Of a stretch of 64,000 nt of DNA, positions 33,322 to 42,805 are shown in pieces. The stretch's first letter is position 1, and each line of letters starts with the position of its first letter. Under the pieces are notes generated by a model. That model was not told the origin of the DNA. It did not search any database and saw only the letters and a list, made by a program, of their open reading frames with translations. The stretch comes from Ruminococcus sp. (GTDB lineage Bacteria > Bacillota > Clostridia > Oscillospirales > Ruminococcaceae): contig JAIDQQ010000023.1 in assembly GCA_029062165.1 (NCBI GenBank), positions 338,468 through 402,467 on the forward strand. The letters run 5' to 3'. A program made the translations under genes and the position numbers.

Positions 33322-33838
33322 AAAATTCAGGGATTTGCCGAAAGATAAAAAACTTCTTGCTGTTGTGATGTTTCTTGGAATAGCCGGACTTATTTTCATA
33401 ATGCTTTCTGCTGTGATACCTGACGGAAAAAATACTGAAACGGTTGGATATTCTGAAGAAAACGGCGTGAATAGTACGGAAAATTTCCGTATTGATACAG
33501 AAAAACGCCTTGAAGAGTTTCTGAAAAATATCGACGGTGCAGGCGACGTCAAAGTATGTATAACGGTTGCAACAGACCAGCGTTATGTATACGCCACAGA
33601 GGGCAAGCGGAATCAGTCCGGAAATACGACAGAGGAGGAAAAAAAATATGTGATTATCGGTAACGGCAGTGAAAAAACCGCACTTGTTGAGACGGTCCAG
33701 CCACCGGCGATAACCGGTGCTGTAGTAGCGTGTTCCGGTTATGACAGTCCGGCGGTACAGGAGCAGATTTATAAAGCAACTTCCGCTGTACTCGGAATAT
33801 CAACCGGCAAAATATATGTAACCAAATTAAAACATTAA
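33308..33838 (+). CDS. spoIIIAG: Stage III sporulation protein AG
   Basis: A 176-residue protein with one transmembrane helix (KKLLAVVMFLGIAGLIFIML) and an extracytoplasmic ring-forming domain. GDVKVCITV and AVVACSGYDSPAVQEQIYKATSAVLGI match SpoIIIAG, which forms the large ring of the feeding tube. Confidence 0.93.
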   Translation: MEVAEKFRDLPKDKKLLAVVMFLGIAGLIFIMLSAVIPDGKNTETVGYSEENGVNSTENFRIDTEKRLEEFLKNIDGAGDVKVCITVATDQRYVYATEGKRNQSGNTTEEEKKYVIIGNGSEKTALVETVQPPAITGAVVACSGYDSPAVQEQIYKATSAVLGISTGKIYVTKLKH

Positions 33839-33852
33839 AGGAGTTATTTTTT

Positions 33853-34410
33853 ATGAAAAAACCAACATTGATTATAGGTAAAAAACATATCATTATGACG
33901 TGCCTGACCTTAATGCTTGCAATAGCAGTATACATAAACTATGCCGCAGCCCCGAAAATTGATACTCCCGACACTAAAACCGTAACCGCCGAAAATGATA
34001 CGGTAAGTTACGGTGAAACGGAGTTTGTCAATGCAGAAACGGAATCAGTAAACGCTTCCGGCAAGGACTATTTCGCACAGGCAAGACTTGACAAAATGAA
34101 TAATCGAGACACTGCCGTACAGACTTTACAATCAATAATAGGTGGCGGAGACATCACGGAAGATGAAATGGTCATGAATGCCCTTGACGCTGTAGAAGTT
34201 TCCAAGCTGATTGAATCCGAGGGTACTATTGAATCGCTTATAAAGGCACAGGGGTTTGAAGACTGTGTAGCCTATCTTGACGGCTCAACAGCTAAGGTTG
34301 TAGTAAAGACAGAGGGTCTCGACAAGGCACAGGCAGCATCTATAAAAGAGATTATTCTTGACGAAACAGATGTATCAGCAGAAAATATCAGAATTTTTGA
34401 AGTAAAATAG
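33853..34410 (+). CDS. spoIIIAH: Stage III sporulation protein AH
   Basis: A 185-residue protein with one N-terminal transmembrane helix (IIMTCLTLMLAIAVYINY) and a YscJ/FliF-like ring domain at residues 75-185 (QGFEDCVAYLDGSTAKVVV). In Bacillus it docks to forespore SpoIIQ. Last gene of the operon. Confidence 0.93.
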   Translation: MKKPTLIIGKKHIIMTCLTLMLAIAVYINYAAAPKIDTPDTKTVTAENDTVSYGETEFVNAETESVNASGKDYFAQARLDKMNNRDTAVQTLQSIIGGGDITEDEMVMNALDAVEVSKLIESEGTIESLIKAQGFEDCVAYLDGSTAKVVVKTEGLDKAQAASIKEIILDETDVSAENIRIFEVK

Positions 34411-34462
34411 TTGTACAAACTGAAATTTTTTGGTATAATATATATTAAGGTCTGTAAAGACC
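34411..34462 (+). promoter_or_regulatory. Promoter and leader hairpin of the asp23-nusB operon
   Basis: TTGTAC (34411-34416), 17-nt spacer, TATAAT (34434-34439). The promoter begins immediately after the spoIIIAH stop. A small hairpin, GGTCT-GTAA-AGACC (34449-34462), falls at or just after the expected transcript start. Confidence 0.7.
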
Positions 34463-34498
34463 ATAGATTAAATATTATAACAGATATGGAGGTTGAAA

Positions 34499-34834
34499 AT
34501 GGAAGTCGTCAAAGACAAGGTAAACAGCAGGCTGAAAATATCAGATGATGTTATAATCACCGTCACGAGACTTGCCACCCTTGAAGTAAGAGGTGTGGCA
34601 GGTCTTGCCGGTGAAGTAAACGTATTCAGTAAAATAAAAAACAATCCGCCGATAAGGATAACCAGAACGGACGAATCAGTTTCAGTTGACGTTAAAATAA
34701 AAGTCGTCGGCACTGAAAAAGTACGTCGGATAGCAGGAAAAGTACAGAAATCTGTGTCGGAAAAAATCCGGACAATTACCGGTATTCCGGTATCACAGGT
34801 GAATGTAATAATCAGCGGTGCGGTATTTGATTGA
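34499..34834 (+). CDS. Asp23/Gls24 family envelope stress protein
   Basis: A 111-residue Asp23-domain protein (ISDDVIITVTRLATLEVRGVAGL, then PVSQVNVIISGAVFD). This YqhY-type member sits directly before nusB in most Firmicutes, usually after accBC, which are absent here. The ATG at 34499 follows GGAGGTTGAAA. Confidence 0.93.
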   Translation: MEVVKDKVNSRLKISDDVIITVTRLATLEVRGVAGLAGEVNVFSKIKNNPPIRITRTDESVSVDVKIKVVGTEKVRRIAGKVQKSVSEKIRTITGIPVSQVNVIISGAVFD

Positions 34835-34848
34835 AAAGGAGAATTAAA

Positions 34849-35265
34849 ATGACAAGAAGTAAAACAAGGGAAAACGCATTCATACTGGTGTTTGAACACC
34901 TGTTGCGTGATGATGATATAAATGAACTCTACGAAATAGCCGGTGAGGTTGAAGAAATAACGGTCAATGACGACGTAAAAAAAATCGTCAGCGGAACTGT
35001 AGAACATAGTACGGAAATTGAAGAAATTATTTCCGGTTACAGTAAATCGAGAACTATTCAGAGAATTTCAAAAGTAAATCTCGCAATACTTGAAATAGCA
35101 GTCTTTGAGGCTCTCTATGATGAAAAAGTACCGGTAAACATTGCCATAAGTGAGGCGGTAAAACTCGCTGAAATGTACACATATCCGGAAGACGTATCAT
35201 TTATAAACGGCGTTTTGGGAGCATTTTCACGTGACCGCAAGTCAGGGGAAAAAAATAATGGCTGA
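34849..35265 (+). CDS. nusB: Transcription antitermination factor NusB
   Basis: A 138-residue all-helical protein of standard length. TRENAFILVFEHLL is the N-terminal RNA-binding helix; NLAILEIAVFEAL and INIAISEAVKLAEMY-like segments follow. NusB binds boxA with S10 in rRNA antitermination. ATG 34849 has AAAGGAG upstream. It overlaps the next gene. Confidence 0.95.
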   Translation: MTRSKTRENAFILVFEHLLRDDDINELYEIAGEVEEITVNDDVKKIVSGTVEHSTEIEEIISGYSKSRTIQRISKVNLAILEIAVFEALYDEKVPVNIAISEAVKLAEMYTYPEDVSFINGVLGAFSRDRKSGEKNNG

Positions 35266-36205
35266 TTTCCTCGGAATTGATACAAGCAATTATACTACAT
35301 CTGTAGCGGTTTACGACAGCGACACGAATAAAATTTACCAGTATAAGAAACTGTTACCGGTAAAAAACGGTGAAGCCGGTCTGCGACAAAGTGACGCCGT
35401 ATTTCACCATACAAGACAGTTACCGGAAATTGTTGAAGAACTTTTTTCCGCCTACCCTGTTGAGAATCTGAAAGCCGTTTCCGCATCGGTAAGACCTCGG
35501 AATGTTGAGGGGTCATATATGCCGTGTTTTCTGTGCGGTGAGGGTCTCGGACGTTCATTGTCAGCAGTGAATAAAATACCGTTTTATCGGACTTCACACC
35601 AGACAGGTCATATATTGTCGGCACTGTATTCGGCGGACAGGCTATCACTTATTCACGAAAAATTCATAGCATTTCACGTCAGCGGTGGTACTACTGACTG
35701 TCTTTTATGCGAACCGTCTGAAACCGATATTATAAAGGTAACTCAGACAGGCACTTCACTTGATTTGAAGGCGGGTCAGCTTATAGACCGTGTAGGGCTT
35801 ATGTTAGGATTAAAATTTCCGTGTGGCATAGAACTTGAAAAACTCGCCTATAATGCAGATAGTCACTATAAAATAAAACCGGTTATTAAGGATAGTAACT
35901 GTTGTTTGTCGGGCTTCGAGAATAAGTGTCAGAAAATGCTTATCGACGGCGAAACACCCGAAAATATAGCCGGATATTGTATTGACACCGTAGCGGAAAC
36001 CGTCATAACAATGACCGCCGAAACTGTCCGGATATATGGTGACATTCCGCTTGTATTCGCCGGTGGTGTGATGTCAGATAAGATTATCAGACAGAAAATT
36101 ATTTCCCGATTCGGAAAGGCTGATTTCGCTGAACCGGAATTTTCATGCGATAACGCTTCCGGCGTAGCGATATACGGTTATTTGAAAAATTATGGAGAAT
36201 TATAA
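35258..36205 (+). CDS. TsaD/Kae1-family paralog (M22 peptidase-like)
   Basis: A 315-residue ASKHA-fold protein beginning LGIDTSNYTTSVAVYD. It retains the HxxxH metal motif as HQTGH (residues about 122-126) and the HVSGGTTDCLL nucleotide loop, with FAGGVMSDKII near the end. It is shorter and more divergent than TsaD, the tRNA t6A synthase subunit. Clostridia often carry such a paralog beside nusB, with unknown function. ATG at 35258, 8 nt inside the end of nusB. Confidence 0.85.
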   Translation: MADFLGIDTSNYTTSVAVYDSDTNKIYQYKKLLPVKNGEAGLRQSDAVFHHTRQLPEIVEELFSAYPVENLKAVSASVRPRNVEGSYMPCFLCGEGLGRSLSAVNKIPFYRTSHQTGHILSALYSADRLSLIHEKFIAFHVSGGTTDCLLCEPSETDIIKVTQTGTSLDLKAGQLIDRVGLMLGLKFPCGIELEKLAYNADSHYKIKPVIKDSNCCLSGFENKCQKMLIDGETPENIAGYCIDTVAETVITMTAETVRIYGDIPLVFAGGVMSDKIIRQKIISRFGKADFAEPEFSCDNASGVAIYGYLKNYGEL

Positions 36206-36207
36206 AA

Positions 36208-37098
36208 ATGAACGGATTCGATAAAAAATTTAAGGAATATATTGATTATACTGAAAAATGTCTTGAAGAATATAATTTCCTGACGGCAGAAACTCAACCG
36301 CAGAAAAATCTGATAGACGCTATGAATTATTCGCTTAGTGCCGGTGGAAAACGTATCAGACCGGTATTAGTAATGGCGTTCTGTGAGGCTATGGGTACGG
36401 ATTACAGAAAGGCAAAAGCTCCGGCGTGTGCTATCGAGATGATACATACGTTTTCGCTTATACACGACGATTTACCGGCTATGGATGACGATGATTTAAG
36501 ACGTGGCAAACCGTCTTGTCATAAGGCTTACGGCGAAGCTATGGCTATACTCGCCGGTGATGCTCTTTCCGTACTGCCGTTTGAGATTATCGCCGACGAT
36601 ACGGAACTTACACCCGAACAGAAAATTAAAATAATTTCCGTACTTGCAAAGGCTACCGGAAAATCCGGAATGATTGGCGGACAGGTCATTGACATTGAAA
36701 ACGAATCAAGAAACGACGTCGACGAAAGAAATTTATGTAATATGTATCGTAATAAAACCGGTCAGCTTATAGCGGTATCGTGTGTCATGGGCTGTATATG
36801 TGCCGGTGTCGACGAGGAAACAATTAAAATTTCAGCGGAATACGGTTATAAACTCGGACTTGCTTTCCAGATTATTGACGATATTCTTGACGTGACCGCA
36901 AGTACCGAAGAAATCGGCAAGCCAGCCGGTAGCGATATGGAAGAGAATAAAACTACTTTCGTTACGCTTTACGGCGTGGAAAAATCCCGTGAAATCGCCG
37001 ACAGAATAACCGCTGAAGCCCTTGAATGTCTCGGAAAAACCGGAAATAACAGTTTTCTGATAAAACTGACCGAAAATCTTTTGCAAAGAAAAAATTAA
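36208..37098 (+). CDS. ispA: Farnesyl diphosphate synthase
   Basis: A 296-residue polyprenyl synthase. The first Asp-rich motif is HDDLPAMDDDDLRRG, the second is FQIIDDILDVT, and GGKRIRPVL lies near the start. It condenses IPP with DMAPP and GPP. It is coupled to dxs downstream, as usual. The xseA and xseB genes commonly found between nusB and ispA are missing here. Confidence 0.95.
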   Translation: MNGFDKKFKEYIDYTEKCLEEYNFLTAETQPQKNLIDAMNYSLSAGGKRIRPVLVMAFCEAMGTDYRKAKAPACAIEMIHTFSLIHDDLPAMDDDDLRRGKPSCHKAYGEAMAILAGDALSVLPFEIIADDTELTPEQKIKIISVLAKATGKSGMIGGQVIDIENESRNDVDERNLCNMYRNKTGQLIAVSCVMGCICAGVDEETIKISAEYGYKLGLAFQIIDDILDVTASTEEIGKPAGSDMEENKTTFVTLYGVEKSREIADRITAEALECLGKTGNNSFLIKLTENLLQRKN

Positions 37099-37100
37099 AC

Positions 37101-37138
37101 AAAGGAGCAGGCAGAAAAAATTTTCTGCATTATATAAA
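37101..37138 (+). promoter_or_regulatory. Ribosome binding site separated from dxs start by a hairpin
   Basis: AAAGGAG (37101-37107) is the only good ribosome binding site. It lies 31 nt before the dxs ATG. Between them GCAGAAA (37111-37117) can pair with TTTCTGC (37122-37128). Folding would shorten the apparent gap to about 13 nt. No in-frame start codon lies between them. Confidence 0.6.
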
Positions 37139-39037
37139 ATGAATGAATACGAAAAAAAAGATACAGACATTAATTTATCTGACCTTGAACTGCCCGAAGA
37201 TTTACGGAAACTGTCTTTAAAACAGTGTGAGAATCTTTGCGGAAAAATCCGTGATATGCTTATTTCCACCATATCCAATAACGGCGGACATCTTGCTTCA
37301 AATTTAGGTGTGGTAGAGTTGACTATGGCTATACACAGGAATTTCAGTTCACCGGAAGACAAAATCATATGGGACGTCGGGCATCAGAGTTATGTTCATA
37401 AGATTCTTACCGGACGTGCTGACAGATTTTCCACCATACGCAAAGAGGGCGGAATTTCAGGATTTCCGAAGCCCGAAGAATCGCCACACGATATTTTCAT
37501 AGCCGGACATAGCAGTACATCTGTTTCTGTAGCGTGCGGAATTGCAGAGGCTATGAAACTTCAGGGCAAAGACAATTATACAATAGCGGTCATAGGCGAC
37601 GGTGCAATGACCGGCGGAATGTTCTATGAGGCTATGAACAATGCCGGAAGAGAACGTAAAAGCAATCTGATTGTAATTCTCAATGATAATGATATGTCAA
37701 TTTCACGGAATGTCGGGGCATTGGCTAAACATCTGACTACTTTAAGCAATTCCGAACAGTATATATCCACAAAGAAAAATGTCAAGGATACCCTGAATGC
37801 TATTCCGGTATTTGGTAAACCTGTAGCGAAAGGAATAAAAACTACGAAAGATGCCGTAAAATACAAGATACTTGACCAGAGTTCATTGTTTGAAAATATG
37901 GGATTCATTTATTTAGGACTTGTAGACGGTCATAATCTTTCTGACCTCGAAAAAATTATGAAAAAAGCTAAATATTATCATAAACCGGTTGTAATACACG
38001 TAAAGACAAAAAAAGGTAAAGGCTATCCACCGGCAGAAAATAATCCCGGTGAATATCATGGAATTTCAAAATTCGATATCGAAACAGGTAATCCGGAAGT
38101 ATCGGCGGATAAATGTTACTCTACTGTATTCGGCAGGGAACTTGTCAGACTTGCCGAAAGAGATGACCGTATATGTGCGGTCACTGCCGCTATGAAGTAC
38201 GGTACAGGTTTACAGTTTTTCAGTAAACGTTTTCCGAAACGTTTCTATGATGTAGGCATAGCCGAACAACACGCCGTGACGTTCTGTGGCGGACTTGCCA
38301 AAATGGGTCAGATACCTGTATTTGCGGTGTATTCGAGTTTTCTTCAACGTTCATATGACCAGTTGATACATGATATTTCTATCGGAAAACTTCATATAAT
38401 ACTGTGCATAGACCGTGCCGGAGTAGTCGGCGAGGACGGTGAGACACATCAAGGTATTTTTGACGTACCTATGTTGACGAGTATTCCGGAAACTGTAATA
38501 TATTCGCCGTCGTGCTATGACGAGTTAAAATTATGTATGAAAAAAGCAATCTATACAAATAAGAATCTCACGGCGATAAGGTATCCACGAGGTGCGGAAG
38601 AAGTAAATTTCAACCGTGATTATCTGAATACGGAATATCTTTTCATGCGTAACAACAAAAGCGATACGCTTATAATAACTTACGGCAGACTTTACAACGA
38701 GGCTTACAAGGCACAGGGCGTACTGAACGAAGAGGGTATAAACTGCGATATTCTGAAACTTACAAAAATATATCCGGTTGACCGTGATATTATAACGGAA
38801 ATCATGGGATATAAACATATTGTATTCTTTGAAGAATCTATAGGCAACGGAAGTATTTCAGAAAAATTCGGTTGCAGACTTGCCGAAAGCGGTTACACCG
38901 GCGACTACAGCAGAGTGACTGTTGAAAATTATGTACGTCAGGCGTCTGTGAAGTCAAGTCTCGAAAAACTGGGGCTGACGTGCGGAAAAATGGCGGAATA
39001 TATCCGTAAGAGGTACATGACCTATGGCAAGACTTGA
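37139..39037 (+). CDS. dxs: 1-Deoxy-D-xylulose-5-phosphate synthase
   Basis: A 632-residue thiamine-diphosphate enzyme. DVGHQSYVHKILTGR is at the N-terminus, the ThDP site is VIGDGAMTGGMFYEAMNNAG, FAVYSSFLQRSYDQLIHD begins the pyrimidine domain, and DRAGVVGEDGETHQG holds the catalytic region. It makes DXP from pyruvate and glyceraldehyde 3-phosphate for isoprenoids and thiamine. It overlaps tlyA by 14 nt. See the separate entry for its unusual translation start. Confidence 0.96.
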   Translation: MNEYEKKDTDINLSDLELPEDLRKLSLKQCENLCGKIRDMLISTISNNGGHLASNLGVVELTMAIHRNFSSPEDKIIWDVGHQSYVHKILTGRADRFSTIRKEGGISGFPKPEESPHDIFIAGHSSTSVSVACGIAEAMKLQGKDNYTIAVIGDGAMTGGMFYEAMNNAGRERKSNLIVILNDNDMSISRNVGALAKHLTTLSNSEQYISTKKNVKDTLNAIPVFGKPVAKGIKTTKDAVKYKILDQSSLFENMGFIYLGLVDGHNLSDLEKIMKKAKYYHKPVVIHVKTKKGKGYPPAENNPGEYHGISKFDIETGNPEVSADKCYSTVFGRELVRLAERDDRICAVTAAMKYGTGLQFFSKRFPKRFYDVGIAEQHAVTFCGGLAKMGQIPVFAVYSSFLQRSYDQLIHDISIGKLHIILCIDRAGVVGEDGETHQGIFDVPMLTSIPETVIYSPSCYDELKLCMKKAIYTNKNLTAIRYPRGAEEVNFNRDYLNTEYLFMRNNKSDTLIITYGRLYNEAYKAQGVLNEEGINCDILKLTKIYPVDRDIITEIMGYKHIVFFEESIGNGSISEKFGCRLAESGYTGDYSRVTVENYVRQASVKSSLEKLGLTCGKMAEYIRKRYMTYGKT

Positions 39038-39815
39038 TACGGAAACAGTTACAAGAGGAATCGCCCGAAGTCGTGAACGTGCCAAAGAAATGATAAAATC
39101 CGGTTGCATAACGGTAAACGGAAAAACAGTAAAAAAATCGTCCTGTGAAGTCGGTACAGATGATGTTATAGAATCTTCTGAACAGGAAATTTACGTCGGA
39201 CGGGGTGCGTTGAAAATCGAAAAGGCAACGGAATGTTTCGGACTTGATTTCACCGGAAAAACCTGTCTTGACATAGGAGCGTCGACAGGTGGTTTCACTG
39301 ATTTCATGTTGAAACACGGAGCAGGTAAAGTTTTTGCCGTCGACGTCGGACATGGACAGCTTGCGGAAACTCTCCGTATGGACAGCAGAGTTGTCAATAT
39401 GGAAAATACTGACATACGGAAAGTCACACCGGAAATGCTTTCGTGTGATATAGATTTCATTTCAACGGACGTTTCATTTATATCGCTGAAAATGATACTT
39501 CCGGAAATCAGCAGGATTTTAAAATCCGGTGCGGATGCCGTTGTACTTATAAAGCCACAGTTTGAAGCAGGCAGAAAATTTATCGGAAAACATGGCATAG
39601 TACGTGATAAAAAAGTACACGTGCGTGTACTGTCGGAAATAGATTCCGCTATATACGGAAACGGTCTGACGGCTCTTGACTATACATTTTCGCCTGTTAA
39701 GGGCGGTAGCGGAAATATCGAATACCTTGCACATATCCGGAAAGAATCCGGCACACCAGTCATACGTGATTTCAGAAATCTTGTTGAAAATTCTTTTACC
39801 AGTCTGAAGGAGTAG
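39024..39815 (+). CDS. tlyA: TlyA-family rRNA 2'-O-methyltransferase
   Basis: A 263-residue protein. The N-terminal S4 domain (GIARSRERAKEMIKSGCITVNG) is followed by an FtsJ-like methyltransferase: CLDIGASTGGFTDFML binds SAM, and D-IDFISTDVSFISL and LIKPQFEAG continue the fold. TlyA methylates 16S and 23S rRNA cytidines in other bacteria. Standard place between dxs and nadK. Confidence 0.93.
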   Translation: MARLDTETVTRGIARSRERAKEMIKSGCITVNGKTVKKSSCEVGTDDVIESSEQEIYVGRGALKIEKATECFGLDFTGKTCLDIGASTGGFTDFMLKHGAGKVFAVDVGHGQLAETLRMDSRVVNMENTDIRKVTPEMLSCDIDFISTDVSFISLKMILPEISRILKSGADAVVLIKPQFEAGRKFIGKHGIVRDKKVHVRVLSEIDSAIYGNGLTALDYTFSPVKGGSGNIEYLAHIRKESGTPVIRDFRNLVENSFTSLKE

Positions 39816-39822
39816 TTTTATT

Positions 39823-40677
39823 ATGATAGTTGCATTATACCCTAATTTTCAGAAAAAAAACGCCCTTAAATGTGCGAGGGAAACCTGTGACGTACTGAAC
39901 AGATACGGCATTGAAGTGTACATCAGCGAAAAATTCAGGGAAGAATTTTCCGATAAATCTTTTGTGAAATTCGAGGATATAAAGAAATCAGTCCGGACGG
40001 CAGATTTCGTAATAGCCATAGGCGGTGACGGTACTATTTTAAGATGTTCTCAACTGCTTATGGGTACGGATACGAAACTACTCGGAATAAATACCGGTAC
40101 ACTTGGATTTATGGCAGGTCTCGAAGCTGACCAGTTAGACAAGTTGGAACTTCTTAAGACCGGTGAATATGAAATATCCGAAAGAATGACCCTCGATTTG
40201 ACCTGTACCGAAAACGGAAAACAGGTCACGTATACGGCACTTAATGAAGTTTCGGCACGTTCGGGAAGTTTCCGTATATGCGATTTTGAAGTATATTCCG
40301 ACGGTTATCTTGTCGGCAGATACCGTGCTGACGGTGTATTATTCAGTACGCCGTCGGGGTCTACAGCCTATGCACTGTCCGCCGGAGGTCCTGTAATCGA
40401 ACCGGATTTGGAATGCATAGAAATGACACAGATATGTCCGCATTCGTTGTTTTCGAGAACTACACTTTTTTCGTCATGCCGGAAACTCGCCCTTACAAGC
40501 CGTACTCGTGACGGCGAATACATGGTAATAAGCGTTGACGGTGAAAGACACATACAGCTTGAAAAAGACCAGTCAATAGAAATCGGACGTGGTAAAAATA
40601 ATATCCGGTTTGTAAACCTTGTCGGAAATTCCTTTCACGAATCTCTATGCCGGAAACTCTGTAAACCCATAAAATAG
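39823..40677 (+). CDS. nadK: NAD kinase
   Basis: A 284-residue protein. The GGDGT motif is in FVIAIGGDGTILRC, ALNEVSARSG corresponds to the NE/D segment, and TPSGSTAYALSAGGPVI is the conserved loop. It phosphorylates NAD to NADP. Confidence 0.96.
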   Translation: MIVALYPNFQKKNALKCARETCDVLNRYGIEVYISEKFREEFSDKSFVKFEDIKKSVRTADFVIAIGGDGTILRCSQLLMGTDTKLLGINTGTLGFMAGLEADQLDKLELLKTGEYEISERMTLDLTCTENGKQVTYTALNEVSARSGSFRICDFEVYSDGYLVGRYRADGVLFSTPSGSTAYALSAGGPVIEPDLECIEMTQICPHSLFSRTTLFSSCRKLALTSRTRDGEYMVISVDGERHIQLEKDQSIEIGRGKNNIRFVNLVGNSFHESLCRKLCKPIK

Positions 40678-40686
40678 GAGTTTTTT

Positions 40687-41136
40687 ATGAAAAATCACAG
40701 ACATGAAATTATACTTGAAATAATAAATGAAAAACCGGTCTCCACACAGGAAGTACTGATAGAACTTCTTGCGGAACGTGGTATAAAAACTACACAGGCT
40801 ACGCTTTCGAGGGATATTCAACAGCTTTCGCTTGTCAAACAGCGTGATAACGACGGCAATTACAGATACACTCTTCCGACAGAAGCCGTCGAGGAAAAAA
40901 ATTTCTTTGCAGAAGCAGTAATTTCCGTCGACTATGCTATGAATACGATTGTACTTAAATGCCGTGCCGGTATGGCACAGGGTACTTGCGTGGCAATAGA
41001 TGCGGTAAATCATGAGGGTGTAGTCGGTACTATCGCCGGTGATGATACTATTTTCATACTGGTGAGAAGTGAAGCGGACGCTAAAAGACTTTCCAGAAAA
41101 TTCAGGAGTGAACTTTTTACAGGGGGTAACTCATAA
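40687..41136 (+). CDS. argR: Arginine repressor
   Basis: A 149-residue protein with the N-terminal winged helix (TQEVLIELLAERGIKTTQATLSRD) and a C-terminal arginine-binding hexamer domain (GTIAGDDTIFILVRSEADAK). It is linked to recN as in most Firmicutes. AGGAG precedes the ATG. Confidence 0.95.
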   Translation: MKNHRHEIILEIINEKPVSTQEVLIELLAERGIKTTQATLSRDIQQLSLVKQRDNDGNYRYTLPTEAVEEKNFFAEAVISVDYAMNTIVLKCRAGMAQGTCVAIDAVNHEGVVGTIAGDDTIFILVRSEADAKRLSRKFRSELFTGGNS

Positions 41137-41138
41137 AG

Positions 41139-42800
41139 ATGTTAAGGGAAATTTATATAAAAAATCTTGCGGTAATAAAGGAAGCAGTCATACCGCTTAC
41201 CGAAAAACTGAACATATTTACAGGTGAGACAGGAGCAGGAAAATCAATTCTGATAAACGGCATAAACGCTGTTTTAGGACATCGGAGCAGTAAGGATATA
41301 GTCCGGACTGGTTGCGACAAGGCAGTTATAACGGCACTTTTCACGGAACTTGATGAGGATATTATAAAATATCTCGACGAACTCGGCATAGCACACGAAA
41401 ACGACGAAATAACAGTTACACGTGAAATAGGTTCGGACGGCAGAAGTATAGCACGTATAAATCACCGGACAGCCTCGGCATCACTGATGAAAGAAATCGG
41501 GGCTATGCTGATAAATATACACGGTCAGCACGATAATCAGGTACTTATGGACAGCGAAAGACATTTACAGGTACTCGACGACTTCGGCACAGACTGTACT
41601 TTTCTTGAAAATTATCGTGAGGCATTCCGTGAACTCCAGCAGACCGCTAAAAAATTAAACGAACTCCGGAAATTTGAACAGTCACGGACAGAACGTACAG
41701 TTTACCTGAATGCGATAATCGAGGAAATTGGCGAACTTGAATTATCCGAAAATGAAGACGAAACACTTCAGAAAGAGTACGAAACCGCTAAAAATGCGGA
41801 AAAAATGATTATTGCTATAAAAAATGCTGTACAGACCATCACCGGAGAGGATACCGCTAATGATATGATTTCTTCTGCTGAATTTGAAATTTCACGATAT
41901 ACCGAAAATAATGAAGAACTCAATACGCTTTACGAAAGACTTTCAGCGGTTGAAATTGAACTTGCCGATATATCTTCCGAACTCGAAAACCTCGCCGAAA
42001 AAATAGAACTTGACGGTCAGCGTCTCGAATACTTAAGTACACGTCTGAATACTATAAACAAACTCAAACGGAAGTACGCCACAGACTGTAACGGACTTAT
42101 TGAAATTTACAACAATGCCTGTACGGAAATAACAAAATATGAAAGTTCCGCCACTGAAATAGCTGAACTTAATAAGAAAAAAGAAAGTCTTCTGCATACG
42201 GTCACGGAAAGAGCAAAGGCACTTTTCGACTATCGGGAGGAACTCGGAAAGAAATTCGCCGAAAGAGTAACAAGTGAGTTGGAATTTCTTAATATGCCAG
42301 ACGTTGTAATAGAAGTCCGTCACGAAAAGGGAAAACTGACAGTCAATGGCATGGACAGTGTAGAATTTCTTATATCCGCAAACAAAGGCGAGGCATTGAA
42401 ACCTATTTCAAAAATAGCGTCAGGCGGTGAACTTTCAAGGATTATGCTTGCATTGAAAAGCGTAATAGCCGGTAGGGATAACATACCTACTATGATTTTC
42501 GACGAGATTGACACCGGTGTAAGCGGTAAGGCGGCACAGAAAATAGGTATAAAATTACGTGAAATCGGAAAAATACATCAGGTTATATGCGTAACGCACC
42601 TGTCGCAGATAGCCGTTATGGCTGACAATCATCTTCTTATTGAAAAGAAAACAGTCGGCGAACGTACTGAAACAGACGTAATACAGCTTGACTTCAATGG
42701 AAGAGTTTCTGAAATTGCAAGAATCATGGGCGGTGAAAATCCGAGTGATTTAATGCTTGATACCGCAAGAGAAGAAATTAAAAAATATATTATGGAGTGA
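41139..42800 (+). CDS. recN: DNA repair protein RecN
   Basis: A 553-residue SMC-like ATPase. Walker A is FTGETGAGKSIL, the signature is KIASGGELSRIMLALK, Walker B is PTMIFDEIDTGVSG, with a coiled-coil arm between them (about 160-370). It acts early at double-strand breaks. It starts 2 nt after argR. Confidence 0.96.
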   Translation: MLREIYIKNLAVIKEAVIPLTEKLNIFTGETGAGKSILINGINAVLGHRSSKDIVRTGCDKAVITALFTELDEDIIKYLDELGIAHENDEITVTREIGSDGRSIARINHRTASASLMKEIGAMLINIHGQHDNQVLMDSERHLQVLDDFGTDCTFLENYREAFRELQQTAKKLNELRKFEQSRTERTVYLNAIIEEIGELELSENEDETLQKEYETAKNAEKMIIAIKNAVQTITGEDTANDMISSAEFEISRYTENNEELNTLYERLSAVEIELADISSELENLAEKIELDGQRLEYLSTRLNTINKLKRKYATDCNGLIEIYNNACTEITKYESSATEIAELNKKKESLLHTVTERAKALFDYREELGKKFAERVTSELEFLNMPDVVIEVRHEKGKLTVNGMDSVEFLISANKGEALKPISKIASGGELSRIMLALKSVIAGRDNIPTMIFDEIDTGVSGKAAQKIGIKLREIGKIHQVICVTHLSQIAVMADNHLLIEKKTVGERTETDVIQLDFNGRVSEIARIMGGENPSDLMLDTAREEIKKYIME

Positions 42801-42805
42801 TTATT

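Noticed and set aside
42797..42805. GTG start of the histidine phosphatase gene
   Set aside because: The GTG overlaps the ribosome binding site itself; TTG 42806 gives the usual N-terminus KLYVTRHG.
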